Origin: JABCYV01 sp963696025
Lineage (GTDB): Bacteria; Acidobacteriota; Terriglobia; Terriglobales; Acidobacteriaceae
Assembly (NCBI GenBank): GCA_963696025.1
Contig: CAVOII010000004.1
Coordinates: 880,114 to 944,113, forward strand
Reading direction: 5' to 3'
Length of the DNA stretch: 64,000 bases
Shown here: positions 17,958-27,265 of the stretch, piece after piece
Layout of the letters: each line of letters starts with the position of its first letter
Position numbering within the stretch: the stretch's first letter is position 1
Notes under the pieces: model-generated
Database searches by the model: none
Seen by the model: only the letters and a program-made list of their open reading frames with translations
What the model was told of the DNA's origin: nothing
Made by a program: the position numbers and the translations under genes

Positions 17958-18995
17958 TTAGCGCTCCTCCGTTTCTTTGTACGGCTTGGGATTCACCGGT
18001 TCGCCTTCTTTGACTTTCTCTGCTCCAACAGCCACCACGCTTTCTCCTGGCTTCAGCCCGGATGCGATCACCCACAGCGTGCCCACTCTCGGCCCGACCT
18101 GCACGCTGCGGAGCTGGGCCCGACTGTCAGCGCCGATGACCGTCACCTGATAGGTTCCCTGCAGCTGAGTAACTGCCGCCTGCGGTACCAGAAGCGCTCC
18201 CGTGATGTTTCCGGTTGGCGTCTGAATGCGTGCATATTGGCCCGGTCGCAACAGATTCTTGGAGTTGGGGAACTCGCCCACGATCTGGATGGTTCCCGTC
18301 TGCTCATTCACTTGACGATCGGCGAAGATAATCTTGCCGGGATACGCGTAGGTACTCCCGTCGGCCAAGGTCAACTGCAACGGGATCCGTGAAGCGTGTG
18401 TCATAAAGTCCACCCTGCCTGGAGCCCCGCCATCCGCCATGCGGAGATATTCCTGTTCGCTGATCGGGAAATAAACTTTGATCGGACTTACCTTTGAAAC
18501 CGCGGTGAGCACCGTAGATGGTCCCACCAGGTTGCCAACCTGGATCGTGGTGATGCCTGCGATTCCATCGATCAGGGAAGTGACTTTCGTATAGCCCAAA
18601 TTCAGCTCAGCCTGCTCGACCGCCGCCTGATCGGCCTCGACTGCCGCCTTCGCCGCGTGCAGTGACTGTGTGTCGGTATCAAGCTGACTCTGGGGAATGG
18701 CGTGAGCTTCCGCTTCGGGAATATCACGCGTCACGTTCAACTCGGCGTTAGCCATCTGCGCCTCCGCCTGCGCCAATTGCCCTTTGGCTTGATCAAGAAC
18801 GGCTTGAAACGGACGCGGATCGATCTCAAAGAGGAGCTGACCATTTCTGACGAATGCGCCTTCGTGATAATCCTGGCGAATCAGGTAGCCGCTCACCTGA
18901 GGCTGAATCTGCGCATTGACGTAGCCTTCGAGCGTGCCCACCCACTCGCCCTGAACCGGCACATCCTTTTGAATGACCGGCGCGACTTCGACCAC
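17958..18995 (-). CDS. RND efflux membrane fusion protein (AcrA-like), start region disturbed
   Basis: 345 residues from GTG 18995 with the MFP order: beta-barrel start (VQGEWVGTLEGYVNAQIQPQ), lipoyl half (GQLLFEIDPRPFQ), helical hairpin, second lipoyl half (VTSLIDGIAGITTIQVGNLV), beta-barrel and membrane-proximal domain (QAAVTQLQGTYQVTVIG). A better start is ATG 19048 (MKQISTALVSA, RBS GAGGGGAAG), but that frame does not join: a shift within about 19015-19025 separates the signal segment from the in-frame CCAPPPPPVVEV lipobox-like sequence, which itself follows a TAG. So the lipoprotein signal is broken unless this is a sequence error. It links pump and outer membrane factor. Confidence 0.88.
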   Translation of the reverse strand: MVEVAPVIQKDVPVQGEWVGTLEGYVNAQIQPQVSGYLIRQDYHEGAFVRNGQLLFEIDPRPFQAVLDQAKGQLAQAEAQMANAELNVTRDIPEAEAHAIPQSQLDTDTQSLHAAKAAVEADQAAVEQAELNLGYTKVTSLIDGIAGITTIQVGNLVGPSTVLTAVSKVSPIKVYFPISEQEYLRMADGGAPGRVDFMTHASRIPLQLTLADGSTYAYPGKIIFADRQVNEQTGTIQIVGEFPNSKNLLRPGQYARIQTPTGNITGALLVPQAAVTQLQGTYQVTVIGADSRAQLRSVQVGPRVGTLWVIASGLKPGESVVAVGAEKVKEGEPVNPKPYKETEER

Positions 18996-19097
18996 CGGTG
19001 GTGGAGGCGGAGCACAGCACTAACTAAAGCTGTAGATATTTGCTTCATCTTTTTCTTCCCCTCAATCGAGTTATTGAACTTCCGCTTCAATCGCGAC

Positions 19098-19178
19098 ACT
19101 GACGCGCCTGAATCGGGACGCTGCTCGGTTGGGGGGAATGTGGCCCGAGAGTCGTCTTGTCGATTCAGGCGCGTCAGT
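19098..19178. repeat. Perfect 18-bp inverted repeat upstream of the RND operon
   Basis: ACTGACGCGCCTGAATCG (19098-19115) and its exact reverse complement (19161-19178) flank a 45-bp loop, 50-130 bp upstream of the likely MFP start. Just beyond it CAGTC-N4-GACTG (19175-19188) is another short palindrome. The arms could be two operator sites for a repressor of the efflux operon, or fold as a leader hairpin. The rest of 19049-19711 contains no supported gene. Confidence 0.6.
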
Positions 19179-19711
19179 CACGCGACTGCACTCTTCTGCA
19201 AACGCAAGTCGCATACCAAAACCAACACGAAGCTAAGTAACACCAATTGAAGGAAATTTTCGGGCAGTGCGGCAAGGGAGCTGTCGAAGAAGGTCGAAAG
19301 TGTCGAGAAAGCCGATCCTCGACATCCGGATTCGCACAGAAGCTAGCGGGCTATGCCCTAATCGCTGCAGAAACGCGAGCAGAGGAACGAAGTTTGCCTG
19401 CCGTGATTCGGCAATCCAGTTGCGTCAGTTCCAGTGAGGCGAAGCAAATAGCGGACAAAAGCCACCGCACCTTCGCTTCATTGTTAAGTGGTTTGTCAAA
19501 GGATTGGCAGTATGGAATTTGAAGAGTCCGATTTCATCCGGAATCCGGTGGTGCAGAACGAAACATTCTTCCTGGAATCGAAATGTGTGTCCTGTAGCCT
19601 CTCGATTCTGGCACAGTCAATCGAAGAATTGGTCGAGTTGGAAGAGTTACACCGGACGCAATGCAGGCCCGTCGAAACCCGTTGCATGACAGGGTAAGCA
19701 GGAGAGCGATT

Positions 19712-20392
19712 GTGTTGAATTGCAGAATTGTGAAGGTACTCGCATTGTTTGTGGTAATCATTCCGAGGCCCGCCCTATGCGACCGTAGTCTCGTGGATTC
19801 CATAAAGGACAGAGATGTCGGTATCCGCAAAGTGCTTGAAGAAGTTGACCCCAAGGATGGCATGGACTGTCTTTCGATGGGCGAGCTCGATATCGTTTTT
19901 CGCGCGGACAATAATGGCGCGCCCAAGGTGGGTGTCATGTTGACGGATCCCCGTGGACGACGCATCGGCTTTGATCCGCTTACTAAACATGGCTGGCAGC
20001 AGTTCCCGGAGGCAGAAGGATACGTCGACTGCGATGATCTGCATGGTTCAGATGCCTGCCGGGGAATAGTTCAGGTATGCGGTCCTGTCAGCGGGAACTA
20101 CAAGCTCGAAATGATTGGGCAGAAAACGACTACCTACAGTGTGAGTATTTCATCTCGAAGTAAAGAACTTGTTGATGGTGGAAAGGTTCACTCCTCCCGA
20201 TCGGAAGGTGAGTTGAATAATGTGACAATTCGTGCCCGATCTCGAGATATTGTTTTGCTGAACTATTCACGCGATCCCCAGCAGAGCGTGACCGCCCACT
20301 TGCAGCATACGGGACACACGCACTCGTTAGAGTCGCGTTCTCATCGGCATCCCTATCTTAAATTAAGTGAACATTCGGTTCCGGGCCAGTAA
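19712..20392 (+). CDS. Secreted protein of unknown function
   Basis: 226 residues starting at GTG 19712, which has GGAG 7 nt upstream and begins a signal peptide (RIVKVLALFVVIIPRPALC). The mature part has four Cys in two pairs (MDCLSMGELD, YVDCDDLHGSDACRGIVQVC) and a beta-rich region (NYKLEMIGQKTTTYSVSISS) that may be a small sandwich domain, ending in a His-rich tail (HTGHTHSLESRSHRHPY). I do not recognise the family. The upstream ATG at 19661 would put 17 extra residues before the signal and is less likely. Confidence 0.6.
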   Translation: MLNCRIVKVLALFVVIIPRPALCDRSLVDSIKDRDVGIRKVLEEVDPKDGMDCLSMGELDIVFRADNNGAPKVGVMLTDPRGRRIGFDPLTKHGWQQFPEAEGYVDCDDLHGSDACRGIVQVCGPVSGNYKLEMIGQKTTTYSVSISSRSKELVDGGKVHSSRSEGELNNVTIRARSRDIVLLNYSRDPQQSVTAHLQHTGHTHSLESRSHRHPYLKLSEHSVPGQ

Positions 20393-20413
20393 GGGAGAAT
20401 CGCGGTTTGAAAC

Positions 20414-20665
20414 TCACAAATTCGGATTACGCTGTATCGCGAGCAGACCGCTGTCATTGCCCGTGGCGCGTTTCTCCACGACATCGAATTCGATCTCCTG
20501 GGAGTTCTCCTTCACCACAACGAAGTAAAGGTGATCGAAGTGCAGGACCTTGCCAATTTCATCCGCGAGAGTCCTTGCCAGTTCCTCAGGTTCGCGGCAC
20601 GCAGCGATCGCTTCGCTGATGCGCACAATCGCCTCGTAGCGGTAGCTGTCTGTTTTGAGACTCAA
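20414..20665 (-). pseudogene. N-terminal fragment of a GAF-domain regulator
   Basis: 83 codons: YRYEAIVRISEAIAACREPE, ELARTLADEIGKVLHFDHLY and FVVVKENSQEIEFDVVEK match the beginning of the GAF-containing sigma-54 activators and kinases common in Acidobacteria. The frame stops in RNPNL and no more of the gene follows, so only the first part of one GAF domain remains. It ends 21 bp from the end of the gene on the other strand. Confidence 0.6.
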
Positions 20666-20889
20666 CGATCGGCTCTGTACCCATAGCCTTACATTCAGCG
20701 CTGAAGCCCAGGCTTTAATTTACCCCAAATCCCCAGATGTAATGATGACTCACTCCCTCTACAGGTCGCAAGAGCGCCAAGCGAAGCGATTTTAGGAGGA
20801 TTCCCGCGGCTTGAGGACGCGACTGAAGACACCCAAATCTCGACCGAAAAGGGGCCGCAATTTGACACACAAACCCCTGGGCACAGCTT

Positions 20890-21526
20890 ACCAAAAGCCG
20901 AGCACGGTCATCTTGATATCCTGGTCAACAATGCCACGGCGCTGGGCCTAGATCCCTATCCACCACCGCCGTTCTGGAACAAGAGCCTGACGATCTCCGA
21001 GCAGTTTACGGTTGGTTTACGATCAGCGTTCGTTGCGAGCTACTATGCGGCACCTCTCTTGATCGCGGCAGGTGAGGCGCTTGTGGTGAATGTTTCCTAT
21101 TATGGAGCCGTCTCCTACCACCTTGATCCGGCCTACGGTGCCACCAAGGCCGGTCTCGATAAGCTCACGTTCGATATGGCACAGGATTTCAAGCCGTACA
21201 AAGTGGCAGTGGTATCGATCTGGCCCGGGACGAAAGCCACCGAGAGAGCCAAGTCCGTGCTCGCGAAAATCCCTGGGGGTGTCAAGATTTTCGAAAGCGC
21301 GGAGACACCTAAGTTTTCTGGTCTCGCTATCGCTTCGTTGTATTCGGATCCGCGACTGATGTCGAAATCGGGAAGTTTGTGGTCATCGCAGCCGAAGCAC
21401 CCCCCCAGCTTCGAGCATACCGACCCACTGCGTTGTACAGGCATACACATCAAGGCACTGTTGTCGACGCAAACACAGCGGGGACGACTGCAGACGTTAT
21501 TCGTGGGTATCGACTCTGCTGGGTAG
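20890..21526 (+). pseudogene. Short-chain dehydrogenase, 5'-truncated
   Basis: The frame shows the central and C-terminal parts of an SDR: HGHLDILVNNAT, SAFVASYYAAPLLIAAGEAL, VVNVSYYGAVSYH and the catalytic YGATKAGLDKL. The N-terminal GxxxGxG nucleotide-binding turn is not present, and the 5' boundary is uncertain. Near 21355 the frame changes: the alternative frame reads DVEIGKFVVIAAEAPPQLRA, closer to the family C-terminus. Both defects make it a relic. It converges with, and overlaps by 30 bp, the histidine kinase on the other strand. Confidence 0.65.
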
Positions 21527-23014
21527 GGTGAGGTGAAAACTCGCGCCGCGGGGAGAGTTTTCAGCAGCCCACAAGCGGCCGCCGTGCGATTCTACGATCG
21601 TGCGGCTGATCCGAAGTCCCATGCCGGTGCCGTGAGGCTTGGTGGTAAAGAACGCATCAAAGATCTGCTCCGCATGCTGAGGGGGAAGTCCGGGGCCGGT
21701 ATCGCTGACCGACACCACAACTTGCTCGTTCTCCCCTCGCCGCGACTGGACCGCCAACTCGCGCGTGCCATCCACATCCCTCATCGCGTCGATACCATTG
21801 ACCATGAGGTTCATAAGCACCTGCTGCAATTGCACCGGATCTCCGACAATATGAGGAAGATCTGGGGCCAGCTGAGCCCGGAATGATATGGAGTGTCGCG
21901 TCGCCTCGCTTCGCAACAGGTCAATCATCCCTCGAATGACTTCGTTTACGTCCACCAACTCACGTTGTGGGCTGCCCTTTTTGAAGAGCTGGCGGACATG
22001 AGTGATGATCTCCGCGGCACGGTTTGCGTCTTTCACCGCTCGCAATGCAGCCTCGCGCGCTTCGGCTAGGTCCGGATCATTGCGCGTAAGCCAGCGCAAG
22101 CAAGTGTTGGCGTCGGTGATGGCGGCGGTAATCGGTTGATTGACTTCGTGTGCCAGGGAGGCCGTTAGCTCTCCTACTGTGCTCACTCGGTTGACGCGGG
22201 CGAGATCCGACTGGGTTTGACGCAGAGCTTCAGAGGCCAGCATGTTCTCGGTGAAATCGCGAGCGATCAGAAGCACGGCCTCCACTTGCCCCGCAACCGG
22301 TCGCAGAGGCGAATAGGTTATCGCCCGGTATCGACGTCGGCCGAGAGCGTTAGTGAACCAGTCCGCGTAGCTGAGGTCTTCTCCCGCGAAACATCGTTCC
22401 AAATTCGCCTTAACCTTCTCGAACATCTCCAAACCCAAGAGATCAGCCACGTGCATCCCGACCATCCTCTCAGATGGTATTTCCCAATCACGCTCGTAGG
22501 CCGGATTGACTCTTTGAAGCCTGTAATCTCTGCCGAGGATGGCTATACCATCAGGTGAGGTCTCAAATACCTGCCCGATCAAGTATTCCGCTTGTTTGCG
22601 CTCGGCTATCTGAAGTCTCAGGTCCTCATTAGCCCGAGTCAATTCTGCTGTTCGCTCAGCGACTCTTATTTCAAGCTCATCTCGGGCTCGCGTAAGCATG
22701 GTCATCAGTATCGCAAAGATCACAAACACAAGATCATAAAGAGCGCGAGATACCGTACCGGCTTCAGGCCAATGGGAGTAGCGGATAATCGAAGCGAGCA
22801 CGGTTGCCACAATGCCAGGCTTAGTGCCGCCGTACCAAAACGTAATCGCGATTGCGGACAGCGCAAATGCGGCAAACGGCTGTGGCAAGTGAAAGTATAG
22901 AAAAGTACGCGCCAGGCCCAGAGCTGCCGCGACCGATGCGAAAGCCAATCCATAGCGCAGCGCAGCAGACGCTGCTGGCCGTGCAATCCATTTTCCTGTA
23001 ACCCTAGAAGTCAT
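21497..23014 (-). CDS. Membrane PAS sensor histidine kinase
   Basis: 505 residues. Order: hydrophobic DUF4118-like sensor (about 20-105, FLYFHLPQPFAAFALSAIAI), coiled coil (RVAERTAELTRANEDLRLQI), PAS (about 145-265, SPDGIAILGRDYRLQRVNPAY), HisKA with H-box ASLAHEVNQPITAAITDANT (phospho-His in AHEVNQP), and HATPase with NLMVNGIDAM, DTGPGLPPQ and GTGMGLRISRTIVESHGG. All catalytic boxes are intact. Its C-terminal 250 residues closely match the next kinase (23246-25828), so the pair arose by tandem duplication. No intact response regulator lies between them, only a relic. Confidence 0.88.
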   Translation of the reverse strand: MTSRVTGKWIARPAASAALRYGLAFASVAAALGLARTFLYFHLPQPFAAFALSAIAITFWYGGTKPGIVATVLASIIRYSHWPEAGTVSRALYDLVFVIFAILMTMLTRARDELEIRVAERTAELTRANEDLRLQIAERKQAEYLIGQVFETSPDGIAILGRDYRLQRVNPAYERDWEIPSERMVGMHVADLLGLEMFEKVKANLERCFAGEDLSYADWFTNALGRRRYRAITYSPLRPVAGQVEAVLLIARDFTENMLASEALRQTQSDLARVNRVSTVGELTASLAHEVNQPITAAITDANTCLRWLTRNDPDLAEAREAALRAVKDANRAAEIITHVRQLFKKGSPQRELVDVNEVIRGMIDLLRSEATRHSISFRAQLAPDLPHIVGDPVQLQQVLMNLMVNGIDAMRDVDGTRELAVQSRRGENEQVVVSVSDTGPGLPPQHAEQIFDAFFTTKPHGTGMGLRISRTIVESHGGRLWAAENSPRGASFHLTLPSRVDTHE

Positions 23015-23121
23015 CGTCGAAAGTCCCTTTGGCGTTTCCGGATACGCTTCCCGGGAGCGGCCGGGAATGAAGGACGCCTGGGAACCACAAGCTGAGGATG
23101 CATTTGCTCAAAGGCGGGCTG

Positions 23122-23245
23122 CTATTTCTTAGTGGCGGGAAGCTCTAGCTTTGCCGCCATTCTGACTAATTCCGCTAGGGATTCAGCCTGCATCTTCCGC
23201 ATCACGTGCCCGCGATGAATCTTCACGTAGGGGAAGTTGCGGGGA
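23122..23245 (-). pseudogene. C-terminal relic of a FixJ/LuxR-type response regulator
   Basis: The frame ending at 23122 reads VKIHRGHVMRKMQAESLAEL then VRMAAKLELPATKK, the last helix and tail of a FixJ-like LuxR DNA-binding domain. The receiver domain and first HTH helices are missing; the sequence joins directly to the 3' end of the kinase at 23246. Presumably the kinase duplication deleted most of the cognate regulator. Confidence 0.6.
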
Positions 23246-25828
23246 TCATTCGCGCGTCTCGACCTGGGTGGGTAGAGTGATGTAAAAACTCGCCCCAGGC
23301 TGAGAGTTGTCGGCGGCCCACAAACGGCCGCCATGCGATTCCACGATAGAGCGGCTGATCCGAAGTCCCATGCCGGTGCCGTGAGGTTTGGTGGTAAAGA
23401 AGGCATTAAAGACCTGGTCCGCCTGCTGCGGCGGGAGCCCGACGCCGGTATCGCTGATCGAGAGCATAAGTTGGCCGTCTTCGGCCTGCTGCGAGCGGAT
23501 GATTAGTTCGCGCGTTCCATCTGCATCTTTCATCGCGTCGATGCCGTTGATCATGAGGTTCATCAGCACTTGCTGCAATTGAACGCGATCGGCCATGACT
23601 TGGGGAAGATCTGCCAGTTGCGTCCGAATTGATACAGAGTACCGCGTTGCCTCGCCGTTCAAAAGGACGATCATCTCCCGAATGACTTCATTTACATCAA
23701 CTAACTCCCGTTGCGGAGTACCTTTCTTGAACAGCAGCCGGATCCGACTAATGATTTCCCCAGCACGGGTTGCGTCTTTGACGATCCTCGACGCGGCCTG
23801 GCGCGCCTCTTCCACATCCGGACGATCGCGTGTAAGCCATCGCAGGCATGTATTGGCGTCGGTGACGGCGGCGGCAATTGGTTGATTCACTTCATGCGCC
23901 AGGGAGGCAGTCAGCTCGCCCATCGTGGTCACCCTGTTTATGTGCGCGAGGTCCGCCTGTAGCTGCCGCAATCTCTCGCGCTCTTCACCCGCCAGCTTAC
24001 GTTCAATCGCAATGCCAGCGAGGTGGGTGGCCATTTCCAGGGCGCGGGTCTCAGCCGGGCTCGGACTACACGGTTCGCGGTAATACATGGCAAATGAGCC
24101 CAGCGCCTTGCCTGAATGCGCAAGTATGGGGGTCGACCAGCAGGCGCGCAATCCATAGGGCTCGGCTACGCCCCGATACGGCTCCCAGAGCGGATCTTGG
24201 AGAATATCAGTGACGACAACAGGCTCTCTGCGGTACATGGCCGTGCCGCATGATCCCGCCTTCGGTCCGATGGGAAGGCCATCGATGGCGTCAATGTAAG
24301 ACTTGGGAAGGGTAGGAGCAGCCCCGTGCCGCACGTGTTGCCCGTCCTCATCGAGAAGTAGGACAGAGCAAAGCAGGCCGGCAAATTGGGCTTCCACAAC
24401 CCGCACCAACTGCTCCAGTATTTCCTCCAGAGGAGCATCGCGGGCTATCATCTCCAAAATACGGCTCTCTCCGTCGCGGAGCGCCTCTGCCCGCTTGCGC
24501 TCTGTGACGTCCATCAAGGTGCCGACGATCTCAGTGACTTCGCCTGACTCATCCGTCATGGGGTGAGCGATCGAGTGAAGGTGCTTTATTCTTCCATCCG
24601 GAAGAACAATTCTCCAATCGAACTCAGAATCCTCCTTCAATGTGGTCTCGCTTTTCGCTTTCTGCACGATTGCAGGTCGATCTTCAGGGTGAACTCGTTC
24701 GAGGATGTCCAACCACGTGGGCTTCACTTTGTCGGGGTCATAGCCGAAGATGCGAAAGGTCTCTTGCGACCAGAAGCGAGCGTCGGTACGCACATTCCAG
24801 GCCCAACTGCCGCTCTGGGTGAGTCTTTGAGCTTGAGCTAAATAACCCTCGCTCCGCATTAGGGCTCCGTCTGCTCGCTTGCGATCCGTGATATCCGTCA
24901 CCGCTCCCACGAATTCAAAGTTTCCCGATTCATCGTTTTTTGAGGGATGACTCACAACTCGAACGTACTTCACTGAGCCGTCCGGCATCATCAGGCGATG
25001 TTCAAAATCAAAAGTCTTCCTATCCCGTGACCCGCGTTCGATTGTCTGGCTCACGAGCGCGGCGTCTTCCGGATGAACCCGTTGAAGAATAAGTTCCACA
25101 GTCGGTACGGTGGTTCTGTCGTATTGGAAAATTCGAAAGGTTTCCTCTGACCAGATGATGTCGCCAGTCGAAGGTCTCCAGCCGAAGCTTCCCGTATGAC
25201 TGAGCCTTTGAGCTTCCGCCAAATATGCCTCACTGCGTCGCAGGTCGTCGTTGACCGTCGTCAGTTGTTTCGTCCGCTCGACGACTCGTTGTTCGAGCAT
25301 CTCTGCGATCCGTTTCTGCTCGCCGGAGCGTCGGGCCTCCTGCAATCCAATTCCCGCCTGGTTGGTCGCGACACGCAGCAGAAGCCGTTCGACTTCGGTC
25401 GGGAAATCAGCTCGCCGAGAGCCGGTTACCAACACGCCAGCTTCGTTCTGAAAACCCAGCGAGAACGATGCGATCGAGACTTCCCCCTCTCCTACCGGAT
25501 CCGGAACCACGCACTGCGAAGGGGTTTGGTCATCGGTCAACCAGCGGTCGAGAGCTTGACCGAATTGCCGCGGCTGAACGGAGGAACTCCGGTGATCACA
25601 CAACCGGACTATCTCAATTGGCGGACCGTCACTCGCGTCGCCCAGCCGCGCATACGCGAAATCGAGGCGTAACATAGTGAGGAGCACGTCGAGCAGAGTG
25701 CCCAGTATCTGGGATGATTCACTGCCACTCCAAATCGCGGGAAGCGCCAGAACACTGATTAGATCGTTGATGCAGCTCTGAAGACGCTTGATCTCGGCTG
25801 TACTTTCCATTTCCCACTTCCGGGTCAT
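23246..25828 (-). CDS. Multi-sensor histidine kinase (GAF-PAS-PAS-GAF)
   Basis: 860 residues, soluble. Order: N-terminal GAF-like region (about 20-180), coiled coil, PAS 1 (about 215-330, LSHTGSFGWRPSTGDIIWSE), PAS 2 (about 345-460, LTQSGSWAWNVRTDARFWSQ), GAF (about 475-625, GPKAGSCGTAMYRREPVVV), HisKA with ASLAHEVNQPIAAAVTDANT and HATPase with NLMINGIDAM, DTGVGLPPQ and GTGMGLRISRSIVESHGG. Start ATG 25828 overlaps the stop of the upstream MEDS gene (ATGA), so the two are translationally coupled and the kinase very likely works with that sensor. Tandem paralogue downstream at 21497-23014. Confidence 0.9.
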   Translation of the reverse strand: MTRKWEMESTAEIKRLQSCINDLISVLALPAIWSGSESSQILGTLLDVLLTMLRLDFAYARLGDASDGPPIEIVRLCDHRSSSVQPRQFGQALDRWLTDDQTPSQCVVPDPVGEGEVSIASFSLGFQNEAGVLVTGSRRADFPTEVERLLLRVATNQAGIGLQEARRSGEQKRIAEMLEQRVVERTKQLTTVNDDLRRSEAYLAEAQRLSHTGSFGWRPSTGDIIWSEETFRIFQYDRTTVPTVELILQRVHPEDAALVSQTIERGSRDRKTFDFEHRLMMPDGSVKYVRVVSHPSKNDESGNFEFVGAVTDITDRKRADGALMRSEGYLAQAQRLTQSGSWAWNVRTDARFWSQETFRIFGYDPDKVKPTWLDILERVHPEDRPAIVQKAKSETTLKEDSEFDWRIVLPDGRIKHLHSIAHPMTDESGEVTEIVGTLMDVTERKRAEALRDGESRILEMIARDAPLEEILEQLVRVVEAQFAGLLCSVLLLDEDGQHVRHGAAPTLPKSYIDAIDGLPIGPKAGSCGTAMYRREPVVVTDILQDPLWEPYRGVAEPYGLRACWSTPILAHSGKALGSFAMYYREPCSPSPAETRALEMATHLAGIAIERKLAGEERERLRQLQADLAHINRVTTMGELTASLAHEVNQPIAAAVTDANTCLRWLTRDRPDVEEARQAASRIVKDATRAGEIISRIRLLFKKGTPQRELVDVNEVIREMIVLLNGEATRYSVSIRTQLADLPQVMADRVQLQQVLMNLMINGIDAMKDADGTRELIIRSQQAEDGQLMLSISDTGVGLPPQQADQVFNAFFTTKPHGTGMGLRISRSIVESHGGRLWAADNSQPGASFYITLPTQVETRE

Positions 25829-26523
25829 GCCGCTGACGGGGGCGCGGCGTTGCGGGTGGTCTGCCGCTCACGCAGCTCGCGCAAGAATTCGTCCGGCGGA
25901 ACGAAAAAGGGGTTCTCCTGGAGGGTGCCGCCGATGATGATCATGGGGTGGGTCCGCATGATGTCGACGACGATCTGCCCGCCAAACTTGGCGAGATCGT
26001 AGATTCATATGACCGGATCCTTATAGCGAGGCAAAACATAGTTCAGTCGCGTCTCGTATTCTACCAAATCGTCGACGCCCGGCCGATCTTCGAGCGCCCA
26101 TTCCATGTGCGCGACCAGCCGGGTGCGCGCGAACCCTTGTTGCTTGCCTCCGTCGAGGACCTCCTGGATCAGAGCCAACATCCGGTCCTGATCGAAGTGA
26201 CCGTCGCGTAGGTACGCGTCAGCCCAGTTGCGTAGCTCGAACTGGCCACTCGTTTCCGCTGTGTCGACATCGATGCCAGCCGACACCAGCCGTAGGCGGT
26301 GCTCCGAGCGTAGCTTGGGGTCGACGATGTGGAACGCCTTCTCGCCCCGATCGAAACCGTCTTTGATGAATGGAAGCAGCACCCGGTATTCTTCATTGGG
26401 GTTATGAAAGAAAGCGCAGACGTGGCGCTGCGCGTCAAGCACCGAGCCTGCGAACCGAATGGGTTTGCTAGCCTCACTCGGCGCTCCTCCAGTGAAGTTC
26501 ACACGATCATGAGTGGGATCCAT
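25825..26523 (-). CDS. MEDS/DcmR-type sensory domain protein, putative selenoprotein (TGA at 26007-26005)
   Basis: From ATG 26523 (strong RBS AAGGAGG, 5-nt spacing) 232 codons encode a MEDS domain: HVCAFFHNPNEEYRVLLPFI, GFDRGEKAFHIVDP, HMEWALEDRPGVDDLVEYE, then RYKDPVI, TGA, IYDLAKFGGQIVVDIMRTHP, MIIIGGTLQENPFFVPPDEF. Relatives carry Cys in the vvCvYD motif where the TGA stands (residue 173). The frame continues for 59 codons to a stop that overlaps the kinase start as ATGA; stopping at the internal TGA would uncouple the kinase. A SECIS-like hairpin follows. MEDS domains are predicted small-molecule sensors (DcmR regulates dichloromethane use). Alternative: recent Cys-to-stop mutation. Confidence 0.72.
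25978..25995 (-). promoter_or_regulatory. Candidate bacterial SECIS hairpin 3
   Basis: On the minus strand CTCGCCA (25995-25989) pairs with TGGCGGG (25984-25978) around the loop AGTT, 7 bp with one U-G pair. Flanking GATC sequences on both sides can extend the stem. The loop starts 16 nt after the TGA and has GU at its second and third positions, the same features as the hairpin in the glutaredoxin-like gene. Confidence 0.55.
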
Positions 26524-26807
26524 AGAGTCCTCCTTCGAGAGGCGGCCGCGGGTTGCAGCCGCTTGCGGCACAGGAAGAAGTCGCCGGAAACTATTACCCG
26601 TACCCAACGCCAAAAATCGAGCCCACGGCACACCATGCGACCCGGTTACTGTAATTATCCAAAGAGATTTTACGCTCATTGCGCGCCTAGAAGCGGAGGA
26701 TTTCGGCGGAATGGAATTCGGCTTTGTTTACAGGCTCGTCGGGCGGAGGGCGAGGGACTCAGGCCTTTCAGATCAAAATTGTGAGCTGTGCACTCGGAGA
26801 TTCATCC

Positions 26808-27167
26808 CTAGTGGACAACAGGCCCGTCGGTCAGCAAATGCTGTAACTCGGAGGTAAGTTTATCTGTGCTCACGCAGCTCTCTGTCCATGAGAGCGAGCC
26901 GTCAATATAGTCATCGCACAGGAGCATTACGGGAATGTTTGGGCGAATTTTCCTTAAGCTCACCGCCACGTCAAAGCTGGCCTGTTATCTCACCCGCGTA
27001 TCGATCACGACGGCGGCGACTGAGTGCATGATGTATAGCAGTGCGACTCCTTCTATTGGGCTGTCTGTGCTCACGATCTCATAGCCCATTTCTTCGAGTT
27101 TGGCAAAAACCGAATTGCTACTGTTCTCACCGTCGGTTATCTGGAGAATTGTTTTGTGTTCCATCAT
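26808..27167 (-). pseudogene. Receiver-like protein with an in-frame TAA
   Basis: From ATG 27167 the frame reads MMEHKTILQITDGENSSNSV then VFAKLEEMGYEIVSTDSPIE and VAAVVIDTRVR, a receiver (CheY-like) fold with the phospho-Asp position in VIDTRV. TAA stops it near 26985, but the same frame goes on with FDVAVSLRKIRPNIPVMLLC to TSELQHLL and a TAG at 26808. A single base (CAA to TAA) explains the stop. It lacks a DNA-binding domain and lies upstream of the MEDS-kinase pair, so it may have been its regulator. Confidence 0.55.
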
Positions 27168-27265
27168 TTTTCGCCTTCGTGTGCTGTCAGTTTCAGAAGC
27201 AGCTTTCGCGAGCGAGCCCGGGTCCTCGAACCCGGGCTCTGACCAGCGAATGCCAGGCCACACCC

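Noticed and set aside
26985..26990. TAA in the receiver-like gene as a recoded codon
   Set aside because: TAA is not a selenocysteine codon, the position is not a Cys, and CAA to TAA is a simple mutation.
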